Source of the DNA: Nocardia blacklockiae
GTDB taxonomy: Bacteria; Actinomycetota; Actinomycetes; Mycobacteriales; Mycobacteriaceae
Direction of reading: 5' to 3'
Assembly: GCF_015477355.1 (NCBI RefSeq)
Contig: NZ_JADLRJ010000002.1
Coordinates: 496,001 to 560,000 of the forward strand
DNA length: 64,000 bases
The position numbers and the translations under genes were made by a program. How positions within the stretch are numbered: position 1 is the first letter of the stretch; every line of letters begins with the position of its first letter. This document shows, one piece after another, positions 44,345 to 52,033 of this stretch. The notes under the pieces are model-generated. The model searched no databases. It was not told the DNA's origin and saw nothing but the letters and a program-made list of their open reading frames with translations.

Positions 44345-47300
44345 CAGCCAACCTCCAGCGGTGTGTTGCGAGCGGCGGCCGCCTCCACCAGGGCCGCCAG
44401 GCCACCGACGGTCGGCGTCTCGAACAGCACCCGGACCGCCACCTCGACATCGAACTCGGCGTGGATCGCGGCCAGCAGCCGCGCCGCCAGCAGGGAGTGG
44501 CCACCGAGGTCGAAGAACGAGTCGTCCGCGCCGACCCGGTCGACGCCGAACAGCTCACCGAACAGCTCGGCGAGCCGGATCTCGGTGGCCGTCACCGGCT
44601 CCCGGTACAGCTCGACGCCCGCGCGGGCCGGCCGCGGCAGCGCGCGCCGGTCGAGCTTGCCGTGCTCGGTGAGCGGGATCTCCTCGATCACCGCGAAGGC
44701 CGTGGGCACCATGTACTCCGGCAGCACGGCCGCCGCGTGCGCGCGCACCGCGTCGACCTCGACGACGGCTCCGTCGTGCGGCACCAGGTAGGCCGCCAGC
44801 ACCGTGCCGAACTCCTTGTCCGGCAAGGCCGTCGCCACACACTGGGCGACGGCGGGGTGGCTCGCGACGGTCGCCTCCACCTCGCCGAGTTCGATCCGGT
44901 AACCGCGCACCTTCACCTGTTCGTCGGCGCGGCCGAGGAATTCGAGTTCGCCGCGCACATTGCGCCGCGCCAGGTCGCCGGTGCGGTAGAGCCGCCGTCC
45001 CGGCTGGAACGGGTCGGCCACGAAGCGCTCCGCGGTCGCCGCGGACCGGCCCAGGTAGCCGCGCGCCAATTGCGTGCCGCCGAGGTAGATCTCGCCCACG
45101 ACGCCCGCCGGCACCAGCTGGAGCCGTTCGTCGAGCAGATAGACGTACACGTTGCGGTTGGGGTGGCCGATCGGGACGATCCGGGTGCCCTGCGGTCCGT
45201 CGACCGTCAGGTGGGTCGCCGAGACCACCGCCTCGGTGGGGCCGTAGTGGTTGCGCAGTTCGGCGTCGAACACGCCCGCGAACCGGTCGGCCACCTCGCC
45301 GTGCAGCGCCTCGCCGCCGACGGGGACGTGCCGCAGCGCCCGCCACTCGTTGACCTCCGGCAGCATCAGGAAGGTGCGCAGCAGCGAGGGCACCATGTGC
45401 AGCACGGTCACCCCGCAGCGCGCGATCAGGTCGGCGACGTACGGAATGTCGCGGAAGGCGTCCGGCTTCGGAACCACCAGGCAGGCACCGAGACTCAGCG
45501 TGACGAACAGGTCGAGCAGGGAGGCGTCGAAGCTCACCGAGGACGATTGCAGCAGGCGGTCCCGGGCACTCATCCCCCACTGCGCGCGGAAGCCGATCAC
45601 GTGGTCGGCGATCGCGGCGTGGGCGACCGGCACACCCTTCGGGACGCCGGTGGATCCGGAGGTGTAGATGACGTACGCGAGATTGTCCGGGCGCAGCGGG
45701 CGCACCCGGTCGGCGTCGGTCGGCGCGTGCTCCGGGAGCGCGGCCGCGGACTCCTCGGCCGCCCGTAACTCGGTGTGCCCCAGCACGAGTCCCGGCCGCG
45801 CGTCGGCGACCAGGAGAGCGATCCGCTCCTCCGGATAGGCCGGGTCGATCGGCAGGTAGGCGGCGCCCGCCTTCAGCACGGCCAGCACCGCCACGACGAA
45901 GTCCACCGAGGTGGTCAGCCGCAGGCCCACCAGGTCCTCGGCGCCGACCCCCTGGCGAATCAGGCCGTGCGCCAACCGGTTCGCGCGCCGGTCGAGCTGG
46001 TCGTAGCGGTATTCGCGGTCACCGGCCACCGTGTCGACGAGCGCGGTGGCGTCCGGTGCGGCGGCGACCCGCTCCTCGAACAACGCCACCAGCGTGGTGG
46101 GTTCGGCCGCCACGAGTTCCCCGTGCGACCGAGCCAGGATGCCCGCGCGGTCCTCGCCGCCGAACATGTCGAGGTCGCCGATCCGCCGCCGCGGGTCGGC
46201 CGGCGCGGTCTCCAGCAGGCGGACGTAGTGCGCGAGCAGCTGTTCGACGATTCGGTCCTCGAACAGGTCGGCCTGATACTCGGCCTCGACGCGGGCGCCC
46301 GCCGCGTCCAGGACGACGGTGACCGACAACGGGATTCGGGTGCTCGGTCCACCCAGCTCCAGCAGCTCGGACTCGACGCCGTCGAGCGCGAAGCACGCCG
46401 GTCGCTCACGCACCTCGAAGGCGGCGCGCACCAGCTGTTCCAGGCCGTCGCGGCCGCCGCCGCGCTCGGGATTCACGGCACGGATCACGCGATCGATGCC
46501 CACGCCGCGATGGGTCCACGCGGCGGACACCGCATCGGTCACGGCGGCGGTGGTTTCGGCGAAGGTATCGGTGGGGTGTACCGCGGCCCGCAGCAGCAGC
46601 GAGTTGCCGAAGTACCCGATGCCCTCGCGGCCGCCGCGCAGCGAAACCGGCACGGAGACCAGGAAATCCGTGGCCGCGGTGTAGCGGTGCAGCAGCATGT
46701 CGTAGGCCGCGAGCAACACCGCGAACAGCGTCGTGCCCCGCGCCCGCGCGAAAGCCTCGGCACGCTCGACGAGTCGGGGCGACAGGTCCCGCGCGCGCCG
46801 CTCGGCCCGCGGCGACACCGACGCGACGGGCACCGATCGGGCCGGCAGCTCCAGCGGCTGCGGCAGCGGGCGCAGCGTCCGGCGCCAGTACTCGACCCCG
46901 TCTTCGCTTGCGGCGCTGTGATCTTCGACGGATGCGGGGACCGGGCCGAGCGTGGCGCCGTTGTATGCCCGGCTCACCTCGTCACAGCACACCCGCCAGG
47001 ACTCGTCGTCCCAGCCGATGGCATGCGCGATCAGCGCGAACACGTAATCGTCCGGGGCCGTGCGGATCAGCAGGCAGCGCAGCGGCGACTCCGCGGTCAG
47101 GTCGAAGGGGCGGCCGGCCGCCCGCCGCACCAGCACCTCCAGGCGGCGCGCCTGCCCGGCGCCGGTCAGCTCGGCGACGTCCAGCTCTTGCCACGCCGGG
47201 GTCACCGTGCCGGGCACCACCCGATACGGCTCCCCCTCGGCGTCGGAAACGTAGGTGCTGCACAGGATCTCGTGCCGCACGGCCAGCGCGGTGAGCGCCG

Positions 47301-47454
47301 ACCGCAGCCGGTCGACGGCCACGGCCCCGCGCAGCCGGTACACGGCGCAGCGATGGAGTGTGGTGTCCTCGGGATCGCGCGTCTGCAGGAACCAGACGCG
47401 ACGCGGGCCCGCCGACAGCGGTGTCCCGCGCGCGCCGCTGTCCTGGCCGCTCAT
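44344..47454 (-). CDS. NRPS, C*-A-PCP with atypical condensation domain
   Basis: A 1036-aa synthetase. The N-terminal condensation domain (about 10-430) has HAIGWDD at the HHxxxDG site: the second, catalytic His is Ala and Gly is Asp. The adenylation domain looks complete (VIYTSGSTGVPKG at about 598, NHYGPTEAVVS, YRTGDLARRN, GRADEQVKVRGYRIELGEVE, TEHGKLDRRAL). The carrier protein has SFFDLGGHSLLA at about 986. ATG 47454 overlaps the formyltransferase stop by 4 bp. With an inactive C domain it may be a starter module or an in-trans aminoacyl loader; coupling to the hydroxylase and formyltransferase genes suggests formyl-hydroxylysine as substrate, by inference only. Confidence 0.9.
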   Translation of the reverse strand: MSGQDSGARGTPLSAGPRRVWFLQTRDPEDTTLHRCAVYRLRGAVAVDRLRSALTALAVRHEILCSTYVSDAEGEPYRVVPGTVTPAWQELDVAELTGAGQARRLEVLVRRAAGRPFDLTAESPLRCLLIRTAPDDYVFALIAHAIGWDDESWRVCCDEVSRAYNGATLGPVPASVEDHSAASEDGVEYWRRTLRPLPQPLELPARSVPVASVSPRAERRARDLSPRLVERAEAFARARGTTLFAVLLAAYDMLLHRYTAATDFLVSVPVSLRGGREGIGYFGNSLLLRAAVHPTDTFAETTAAVTDAVSAAWTHRGVGIDRVIRAVNPERGGGRDGLEQLVRAAFEVRERPACFALDGVESELLELGGPSTRIPLSVTVVLDAAGARVEAEYQADLFEDRIVEQLLAHYVRLLETAPADPRRRIGDLDMFGGEDRAGILARSHGELVAAEPTTLVALFEERVAAAPDATALVDTVAGDREYRYDQLDRRANRLAHGLIRQGVGAEDLVGLRLTTSVDFVVAVLAVLKAGAAYLPIDPAYPEERIALLVADARPGLVLGHTELRAAEESAAALPEHAPTDADRVRPLRPDNLAYVIYTSGSTGVPKGVPVAHAAIADHVIGFRAQWGMSARDRLLQSSSVSFDASLLDLFVTLSLGACLVVPKPDAFRDIPYVADLIARCGVTVLHMVPSLLRTFLMLPEVNEWRALRHVPVGGEALHGEVADRFAGVFDAELRNHYGPTEAVVSATHLTVDGPQGTRIVPIGHPNRNVYVYLLDERLQLVPAGVVGEIYLGGTQLARGYLGRSAATAERFVADPFQPGRRLYRTGDLARRNVRGELEFLGRADEQVKVRGYRIELGEVEATVASHPAVAQCVATALPDKEFGTVLAAYLVPHDGAVVEVDAVRAHAAAVLPEYMVPTAFAVIEEIPLTEHGKLDRRALPRPARAGVELYREPVTATEIRLAELFGELFGVDRVGADDSFFDLGGHSLLAARLLAAIHAEFDVEVAVRVLFETPTVGGLAALVEAAAARNTPLEVG

Positions 47455-48392
47455 GCCGGCGCGTCGGTGAGATAGCCACCGCGCGCGAAGAATTCGGCGG
47501 CGTCGTGCTCGCGGCCGTCGGCGGTGCGGACCCGGGTGATCAGCAGGCCGCGGTTGCGGCCGCGGTGGGCGTCGGGACCGCAGACCACCACGCCGCCGCC
47601 CTCCACCACCACGACGCGCCCCGGCGTGCCGCCATAGCGGGCCTCGGACAGCGTCGAGGCGAGGATCTCCACCTTCTCGCCGCGATAATAGGAGAACGCC
47701 CGCGGATACGGCTCCGACAGCGCCCGCACGAAACGCTCCAGATCGACCGCGTCCCAGTGCCAGTCGATGCGGCTGTCGCGCTCCGAACGCTTGTGGAAGT
47801 AGGTGCGCTCGGCGTTGTTCTGCGGACGCCACTCGGCGGTGCCGGATTCGATGGCGTGCAGCGCCTCCTCGATCGCGCCCGGGATGAGATCCATTCCGGC
47901 GAGCACCAATTCGGTGCCGGTCGCAGTCGGGCCGATCGGCAGGGAGCGCTGCACCAGGATGTCGCCGGCGTCGAGCCGGTCGTCCATCCGGTGCACGGTC
48001 AGCCCGAACTCGGACTCGCCGCTGATCAGCGCCCACAGCACCGGGGAGAATCCGGTGAACCGCGGCAGCAGCGAATCGTGCAGGTTCAGCGTGCCGTGCG
48101 GCGGCATGGCGTACAGCTCGCGCGGCATCCAGGTGTACCAGCTGTTCACCACGATGACGTCCGGCTCGGCCCGCTTCACCAGATCGATGGTCGCGGCGTC
48201 GGCCCGCTCCGTCAGATGCACCGGAATGCCGTGCTCACGAGCCAATTCCTCGACCGAATCGGACCAGATTCCCTTGTAGGAGTGCTCGCTGGCGGGGTGG
48301 GTCACAGCGAGCACCACTTCGTGGTCGGAATCGATCAGAGCCTGTAGCGTTCTGCGGCCCCAGGTCTGAAAGCCGAACGACACGATACGCAT
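47451..48392 (-). CDS. N10-formyl-THF-dependent hydroxylamine (N6-hydroxylysine) formyltransferase
   Basis: A 313-aa protein of the methionyl-tRNA formyltransferase fold. GTLNLHDSLLPRFTGFSPVLWALISGE contains the N-x-H-x-SLLP folate and catalytic motif, and VHRMDDRLDAGDIL supplies the conserved Asp. A C-terminal domain of about 100 residues follows. In siderophore clusters (coelichelin, rhodochelin) such enzymes formylate N-hydroxyornithine; here, beside an MbtG-like lysine hydroxylase, N6-hydroxylysine is the likely substrate, giving a formyl hydroxamate iron ligand. A housekeeping fmt is unlikely because of the NRPS coupling and the iron box upstream. Confidence 0.9.
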   Translation of the reverse strand: MRIVSFGFQTWGRRTLQALIDSDHEVVLAVTHPASEHSYKGIWSDSVEELAREHGIPVHLTERADAATIDLVKRAEPDVIVVNSWYTWMPRELYAMPPHGTLNLHDSLLPRFTGFSPVLWALISGESEFGLTVHRMDDRLDAGDILVQRSLPIGPTATGTELVLAGMDLIPGAIEEALHAIESGTAEWRPQNNAERTYFHKRSERDSRIDWHWDAVDLERFVRALSEPYPRAFSYYRGEKVEILASTLSEARYGGTPGRVVVVEGGGVVVCGPDAHRGRNRGLLITRVRTADGREHDAAEFFARGGYLTDAPA

Positions 48393-48418
48393 GAAAACCC
48401 AACCTTATTCTCGATAGC

Positions 48419-48437
48419 TAAGGGTAGCCTAGCCTAT
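48419..48437 (-). promoter_or_regulatory. Candidate IdeR iron box before the formyltransferase operon
   Basis: TAAGGGTAGCCTAGCCTAT matches the IdeR consensus at 15 of 19 positions, 27 bp upstream of the formyltransferase start in a 60-bp gap. It would control the long downstream operon to the IrtB-like gene. Confidence 0.7.
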
Positions 48438-48452
48438 TGACTTTATCGACGG

Positions 48453-49742
48453 TCAGGACCGTCGGTGCGCGGCGGCACCGCGGGCCGCGCCGACCATGGA
48501 CCGGGCCGGCACATCGCCGAGCACCCGATCCGAAAGTTCGCCCAGGCAGCTGAGATTCGGGAACCCGGGACCCTGCGCCAGGCCCGCGAGGTTGGGCAGA
48601 TACAGCTTCGCCTCCAAGCCGTCGACCGCCAGGTCGTGACCGATCGACGCCTCCAGCCGCGCCTGCGTGAGCGGACCGCCGACCGCCAGCTCGACCAGGT
48701 CGGCGGCATCGGAGTCGAACAGGTCGAGGAACCACAGCGGTTGCCCGCCGGTCGCGTCGACCACCAGATCGAAGGAGTGCGTCTGGTCGGGGCGCAACTC
48801 GTTGCGCAGCGTCAGCGCCACGCCCTCGCCGTGCTCGGCGACCCGCACCACGCGCCCCTGCAGGTGGTGAACCCGGTTGTCGCCCAGCACATTCTCCTGC
48901 ACACGCACCGAGAACACCCCGCGGTCGGTGCGGCGGATGACGTCGCGGCGCTCCTGCAGGCTCAGCGCCCGCCACTTCGCCGGATCACTGAACAGAGCGT
49001 TCTCGAAATAGCTTTCGCCGCGGGTGTAGATGGTGGCCGCGGGCGAGATCACCGACACGGTGAGGACGTCGTGATGCACCAGCTCGTCCACGGCCGATCC
49101 CGCGGTCTCGCCGCCGCCGATGACCGCCGCGCGCGAGGACGCCGGCAGGCGCCGCTTGCCGGCCAGGTCCCAGAACTCCGCGATACTCAGCACCTTCGGG
49201 TGGTCGGCGAGCGCGCGGCGGCTGTTGCCGGGGCCGGTGATCATCAGCCGGTCGGTGTCGATCTCGGTGAGCACGCCGTCGGCGTCGGCCACCGAGACCA
49301 GCCAGCCGTCGGCGGCCGGGCGGATGCTGCGCACGGTGCCGGTGATCAGTTCGACCTCGGCCTTGCGGGCGACCCACTGCAGATACTTCGCCCACACGTG
49401 GTGGTGCGGGCTGGGGCGGCCGCGGTCGACCCATTCGGCGTAGGTGCCGTTCTCGACCAGGAACGAGGTCCAGCTGTAGGCGATCATGCCCTGGTCGATC
49501 GCGCGGTTGTGCCCGCGCGCCCAGGTCGAGCGGTACGGGAAGCCGACATCCTTCTCCGGGCCGGTGCCCAGCCGGTGCTGTCCGTCGGTCCAGCCGCCGC
49601 TGGGCAGCCAATTGCCGCCCACCGCATGCGATTCCACGACCACCACGCGCGGAGCCGGCAGGCCCAGCTCCCGCAGCACCCGCGCCTTGGCCGCGACGGC
49701 CATCGCTTTCGGCCCGGCTCCGACCACGAGAAGCGTTTCCAC
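48453..49742 (-). CDS. nbtG: Lysine N6-monooxygenase (MbtG/NbtG-like)
   Basis: A 429-aa FAD/NADPH-dependent N-hydroxylase closely resembling mycobacterial MbtG. Visible are LLVVGAGPKAMAVAAKA (FAD), SGGWTDGQHRLGTGPEKDVGFPY, VIGGGETAGSAVDELV (NADPH), TRGESYFENALFSDPAKW and the terminal GFPNLSCLGELSDRVLG. It hydroxylates lysine (free or in the product) to form the hydroxamate precursor. GTG 49742 is chosen: it has GGAGAG just upstream and aligns with the MbtG N-terminus. An ATG at 49796 would add 18 residues but lies inside the iron box. It precedes the formyltransferase by 60 bp, with another iron box between them. Confidence 0.93.
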   Translation of the reverse strand: METLLVVGAGPKAMAVAAKARVLRELGLPAPRVVVVESHAVGGNWLPSGGWTDGQHRLGTGPEKDVGFPYRSTWARGHNRAIDQGMIAYSWTSFLVENGTYAEWVDRGRPSPHHHVWAKYLQWVARKAEVELITGTVRSIRPAADGWLVSVADADGVLTEIDTDRLMITGPGNSRRALADHPKVLSIAEFWDLAGKRRLPASSRAAVIGGGETAGSAVDELVHHDVLTVSVISPAATIYTRGESYFENALFSDPAKWRALSLQERRDVIRRTDRGVFSVRVQENVLGDNRVHHLQGRVVRVAEHGEGVALTLRNELRPDQTHSFDLVVDATGGQPLWFLDLFDSDAADLVELAVGGPLTQARLEASIGHDLAVDGLEAKLYLPNLAGLAQGPGFPNLSCLGELSDRVLGDVPARSMVGAARGAAAHRRS

Positions 49743-49789
49743 TGGCTCTCCGTTCTGTGATTCCAGCCATCGGGTCCCCGGGGACCAGC

Positions 49790-49808
49790 TTTGCATAGGC
49801 TTACCTTA
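49790..49808 (-). promoter_or_regulatory. Candidate IdeR iron box before the lysine hydroxylase gene
   Basis: TTTGCATAGGCTTACCTTA matches the IdeR consensus at 14 of 19 positions, 47 bp upstream of GTG 49742. It overlaps the alternative ATG at 49796, supporting the downstream start. Confidence 0.6.
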
Positions 49809-49887
49809 TATTGCACTGTGGTGCCAGTCCTTCGGCAAGACTTGCGACGGAGGGCACCAACGGTCCCGTTAGTGATTGGATGAGCCC

Positions 49888-50346
49888 ATGTTCCACATCT
49901 CCACCCGCGCCGTGGCGGCGTTCTCGCTGGCCGCGGCGGTTTTCGTCGGCGGAGCCGCGACCGCTGCCCCCGCCCTGGCCGCTCCGGCCGTCGTGCACGC
50001 CGCCGCCCCGGGCGTCGGTCAGCTGCAGAGCAAGCTCCAGCTGGTGCTGGACCCGAACGCCTCGCGCTCGGCCCGGGCCAACGAACTCGAGGCGGGCGAG
50101 GCCGGACTGCCGCTGGTGGACAACGTCGGCGGCGTGATGGCCAGCGTGCCGGGCTTCCAGTGGCAGGCCGTCGGCCCCGTCAACGTGGACGGCGACCGCC
50201 TGACCCACAACCTGCAGATCAATGTGCCCGGCTTCGACGCGATGTTCATCGAGCTGTCCTGGAAGGACATCGACGGCAACTGGAAGCTGACCCGCGAATC
50301 CGAGTGCACCATCGCCTACTACGCGAACCAGCCCTGCACGGTCTAG
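49888..50346 (+). CDS. Secreted low-molecular-weight protein, MTB12-like
   Basis: A 152-aa protein with a Sec signal peptide (RAVAAFSLAAAVFVGGAATAAPALA). The mature domain has QLQSKLQLVLDPNASRSARANELEAGEAG and a GNWKLTRESECTIAYY end with two cysteines (ECT, PCT) that may pair. The layout resembles the mycobacterial MTB12/CFP2 antigen family (DPNASFANKxxLVEGGIG-type opening and GWxLSRASAxELL-type end); function in that family is unknown. ATG 49888 is the start closest to the signal peptide; a TTG lies 12 bases upstream. It is divergent from the lysine hydroxylase and ends in a strong hairpin. Confidence 0.8.
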   Translation: MFHISTRAVAAFSLAAAVFVGGAATAAPALAAPAVVHAAAPGVGQLQSKLQLVLDPNASRSARANELEAGEAGLPLVDNVGGVMASVPGFQWQAVGPVNVDGDRLTHNLQINVPGFDAMFIELSWKDIDGNWKLTRESECTIAYYANQPCTV

Positions 50347-50361
50347 TTCCGTTCGGCGCGC

Positions 50362-50395
50362 CCCACCCCCGTCGTCCCGCGATGACGGGGGTGGG
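50362..50395 (+). terminator. Strong hairpin terminator after the MTB12-like gene
   Basis: CCCACCCCCGTC (50362-50373) and GACGGGGGTGGG (50384-50395) form a perfect 12-bp GC-rich stem with a 10-base loop, 15 bp past the stop codon. There is no T-run, as often in high-GC actinobacteria. Confidence 0.75.
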
Positions 50396-50414
50396 CGGCC
50401 GTTAGGCTCGTCGG

Positions 50415-51377
50415 GTGCGACGCAGGCAGAAGCCGCCGCTGCCGAAGCGGCACGGATTGGATCCGGCGCGGCTGCGCCTGCCGGAGGAGGGCAGCTGGGC
50501 GACCATTCGCGATCATCTCGTGGAGCGGCTGCCCCGGGTGCCCGCGGCGCGCATCGACGAGTTGCTCGCCGAGGGCGGCATCGTCGATCTGGACGGCCCG
50601 ATCGCGCCGGACGCGCCCTACCGTCCGGGCGGGGCGGTGTGGTTCCACCGGGACCTGCCGCAGGAGACCCCCGTGCCGTTCGAGATCACGATCGTGCACC
50701 GCGACGAGACGCTGCTGGTGGTCGACAAGCCGCACTTCCTGTCGACGATCCCGCGCGGGCAGCACATCCTGGAGACCGCGCTCGTGCGGCTGCGGCGCGA
50801 ACTCGAACTGCCCGATCTCATACCCGCGCACCGGCTCGACCGGGCCACCGCCGGACTCGTGCTGTTCGTCATCGATCCCGCCCGCCGCGGCGCCTACCAG
50901 ACGCTGTTCCACCGACGACGGGTGCGCAAGCAGTACGAGGCCGTCGCCCGGTACGATCCGCGGCTGGTGTTGCCGCGCACCGTGCGCAGCCGAATCGTCA
51001 AGGAGCGCAACATTCTCCGCGCGTTCGAGGTGGACGGCGAACCCAATGCGGAGACCCTGGTGGAACTCGTCGAGCACCGCGACGGCCTGGGCCGCTATCG
51101 GCTCACCCCGCACACCGGCCGCACCCACCAGCTCCGGGTGCACATGAACGGCCTCGGCATCCCGATCCTCGGCGACGACTTCTATCCCGAACTCACCGAC
51201 CGTCCCGTCGACGACTTCACCCGGCCGCTCCAACTGCTCGCCACCACACTGGAATTCACCGACCCCGGCACCGGCGAACCCCGGCGCTTCGAGACCACCC
51301 GCTCGCTCCAGGCCTGGACCGATCCGCAGGGCTGGGCTCGGCCCACCACCACGCCCGCCACGGCGATCGGTGATTGA
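50415..51377 (+). CDS. RluA-type pseudouridine synthase
   Basis: A 320-aa enzyme of the RluA family. The catalytic HRLDRATAGLVLFV motif has the conserved Asp; LLVVDKPHFLSTIP, RRVRKQYEAVARY and TPHTGRTHQLRVHMNGLGIPILGDDFYP are the other family blocks. It should convert specific uridines of rRNA or tRNA to pseudouridine in the cytosol; the target site is not evident. It starts with GTG at 50415 and its N-terminus is basic (MRRRQKPPLPKRHGL). It lies between two exported or membrane proteins and is probably not linked to siderophore production. Confidence 0.94.
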   Translation: MRRRQKPPLPKRHGLDPARLRLPEEGSWATIRDHLVERLPRVPAARIDELLAEGGIVDLDGPIAPDAPYRPGGAVWFHRDLPQETPVPFEITIVHRDETLLVVDKPHFLSTIPRGQHILETALVRLRRELELPDLIPAHRLDRATAGLVLFVIDPARRGAYQTLFHRRRVRKQYEAVARYDPRLVLPRTVRSRIVKERNILRAFEVDGEPNAETLVELVEHRDGLGRYRLTPHTGRTHQLRVHMNGLGIPILGDDFYPELTDRPVDDFTRPLQLLATTLEFTDPGTGEPRRFETTRSLQAWTDPQGWARPTTTPATAIGD

Positions 51378-51412
51378 ATCGTCGCAGCCGAGGCGAAAGT
51401 GGAGGATCCAGC

Positions 51413-52033
51413 ATGGCGCAACCGGCCGAACCGGCGGTACCGCAGGGCATCACCCCGTCGGGGCGGTGGTACGTGCTGGCCGCCGCGCTCGCGGTCGCGG
51501 GCATCGTCGGGGCGATGGTCATCGGGGTGACGAGCTTCGTGCGGCTGTCGGACCGGGTCGACGGCTTCCAGCGCGTGCCGATTCCGGGCTCATCGGATGT
51601 GCGGATCGGCGACACCGGCGGGTACACCATGTATTTCGAGTACCCCAACGCGTCCGCGGTGGCGTTCCGGGGTTCCGTGAACGTGCGGCTGCTCGGGCCG
51701 GACGGGGCCTCGATTCCGCTCGAGGACTATTCGTCGGCGCTGACCTACAACTTCGGGGGTCACGAGGGGCGGGCGGGCTTCTCGTTCGACGCACCCCGAC
51801 CGGGCACGTATCACGTAGTGACACAGGGTGATTCGGGTGTGACGGCGGCGATCGGCCGCGGGATCGGCGGCTCGATCGGAGCCACCGTCCTCCTGGCGCT
51901 CGGCGTCGGTGCGGCGGGCGTCATCCTCGGCCTCGTCGTGCTCATCGTCGTTGCCGTGCGGCGCGGTTCGAGCAAGCGCCGCATCGCGGCGGCGGCCGGA
52001 TGGAGTTATCCGGCCGCCCCGCCTCGCCACTGA
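51413..52033 (+). CDS. Small membrane protein with an extracytoplasmic beta domain
   Basis: A 206-aa protein. One helix (WYVLAAALAVAGIVGAMVIGV) follows a short Pro-rich start. Residues about 45-140 are probably outside the membrane (FQRVPIPGSSDVRIGDTGGYTMYFEYP, ending RPGTYHVVTQGDSG). A second helix (IGGSIGATVLLALGVGAAGVILGLVVLIVVAV) is followed by a basic tail. ATG 51413 follows GGAGG; an upstream ATG at 51374 lacks such a site. Similar two-helix proteins are frequent in Nocardia, but I know no function. It abuts the convergent MMPL gene with no spacer. Confidence 0.8.
   Translation: MAQPAEPAVPQGITPSGRWYVLAAALAVAGIVGAMVIGVTSFVRLSDRVDGFQRVPIPGSSDVRIGDTGGYTMYFEYPNASAVAFRGSVNVRLLGPDGASIPLEDYSSALTYNFGGHEGRAGFSFDAPRPGTYHVVTQGDSGVTAAIGRGIGGSIGATVLLALGVGAAGVILGLVVLIVVAVRRGSSKRRIAAAAGWSYPAAPPRH

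Noticed and set aside
47451-48392. Housekeeping methionyl-tRNA formyltransferase
   Set aside because: The motif set is shared, but the gene overlaps an NRPS gene, follows a lysine hydroxylase and has an iron box, all pointing to siderophore tailoring.
49743-49796. ATG 49796 as the start of the lysine hydroxylase
   Set aside because: It lies inside the candidate iron box and adds residues without counterpart in MbtG; GTG 49742 has a ribosome-binding site.
50415-51377. Pseudouridine synthase as part of the siderophore locus
   Set aside because: It has its own promoter side behind a strong terminator, no iron box, and an unrelated conserved function.
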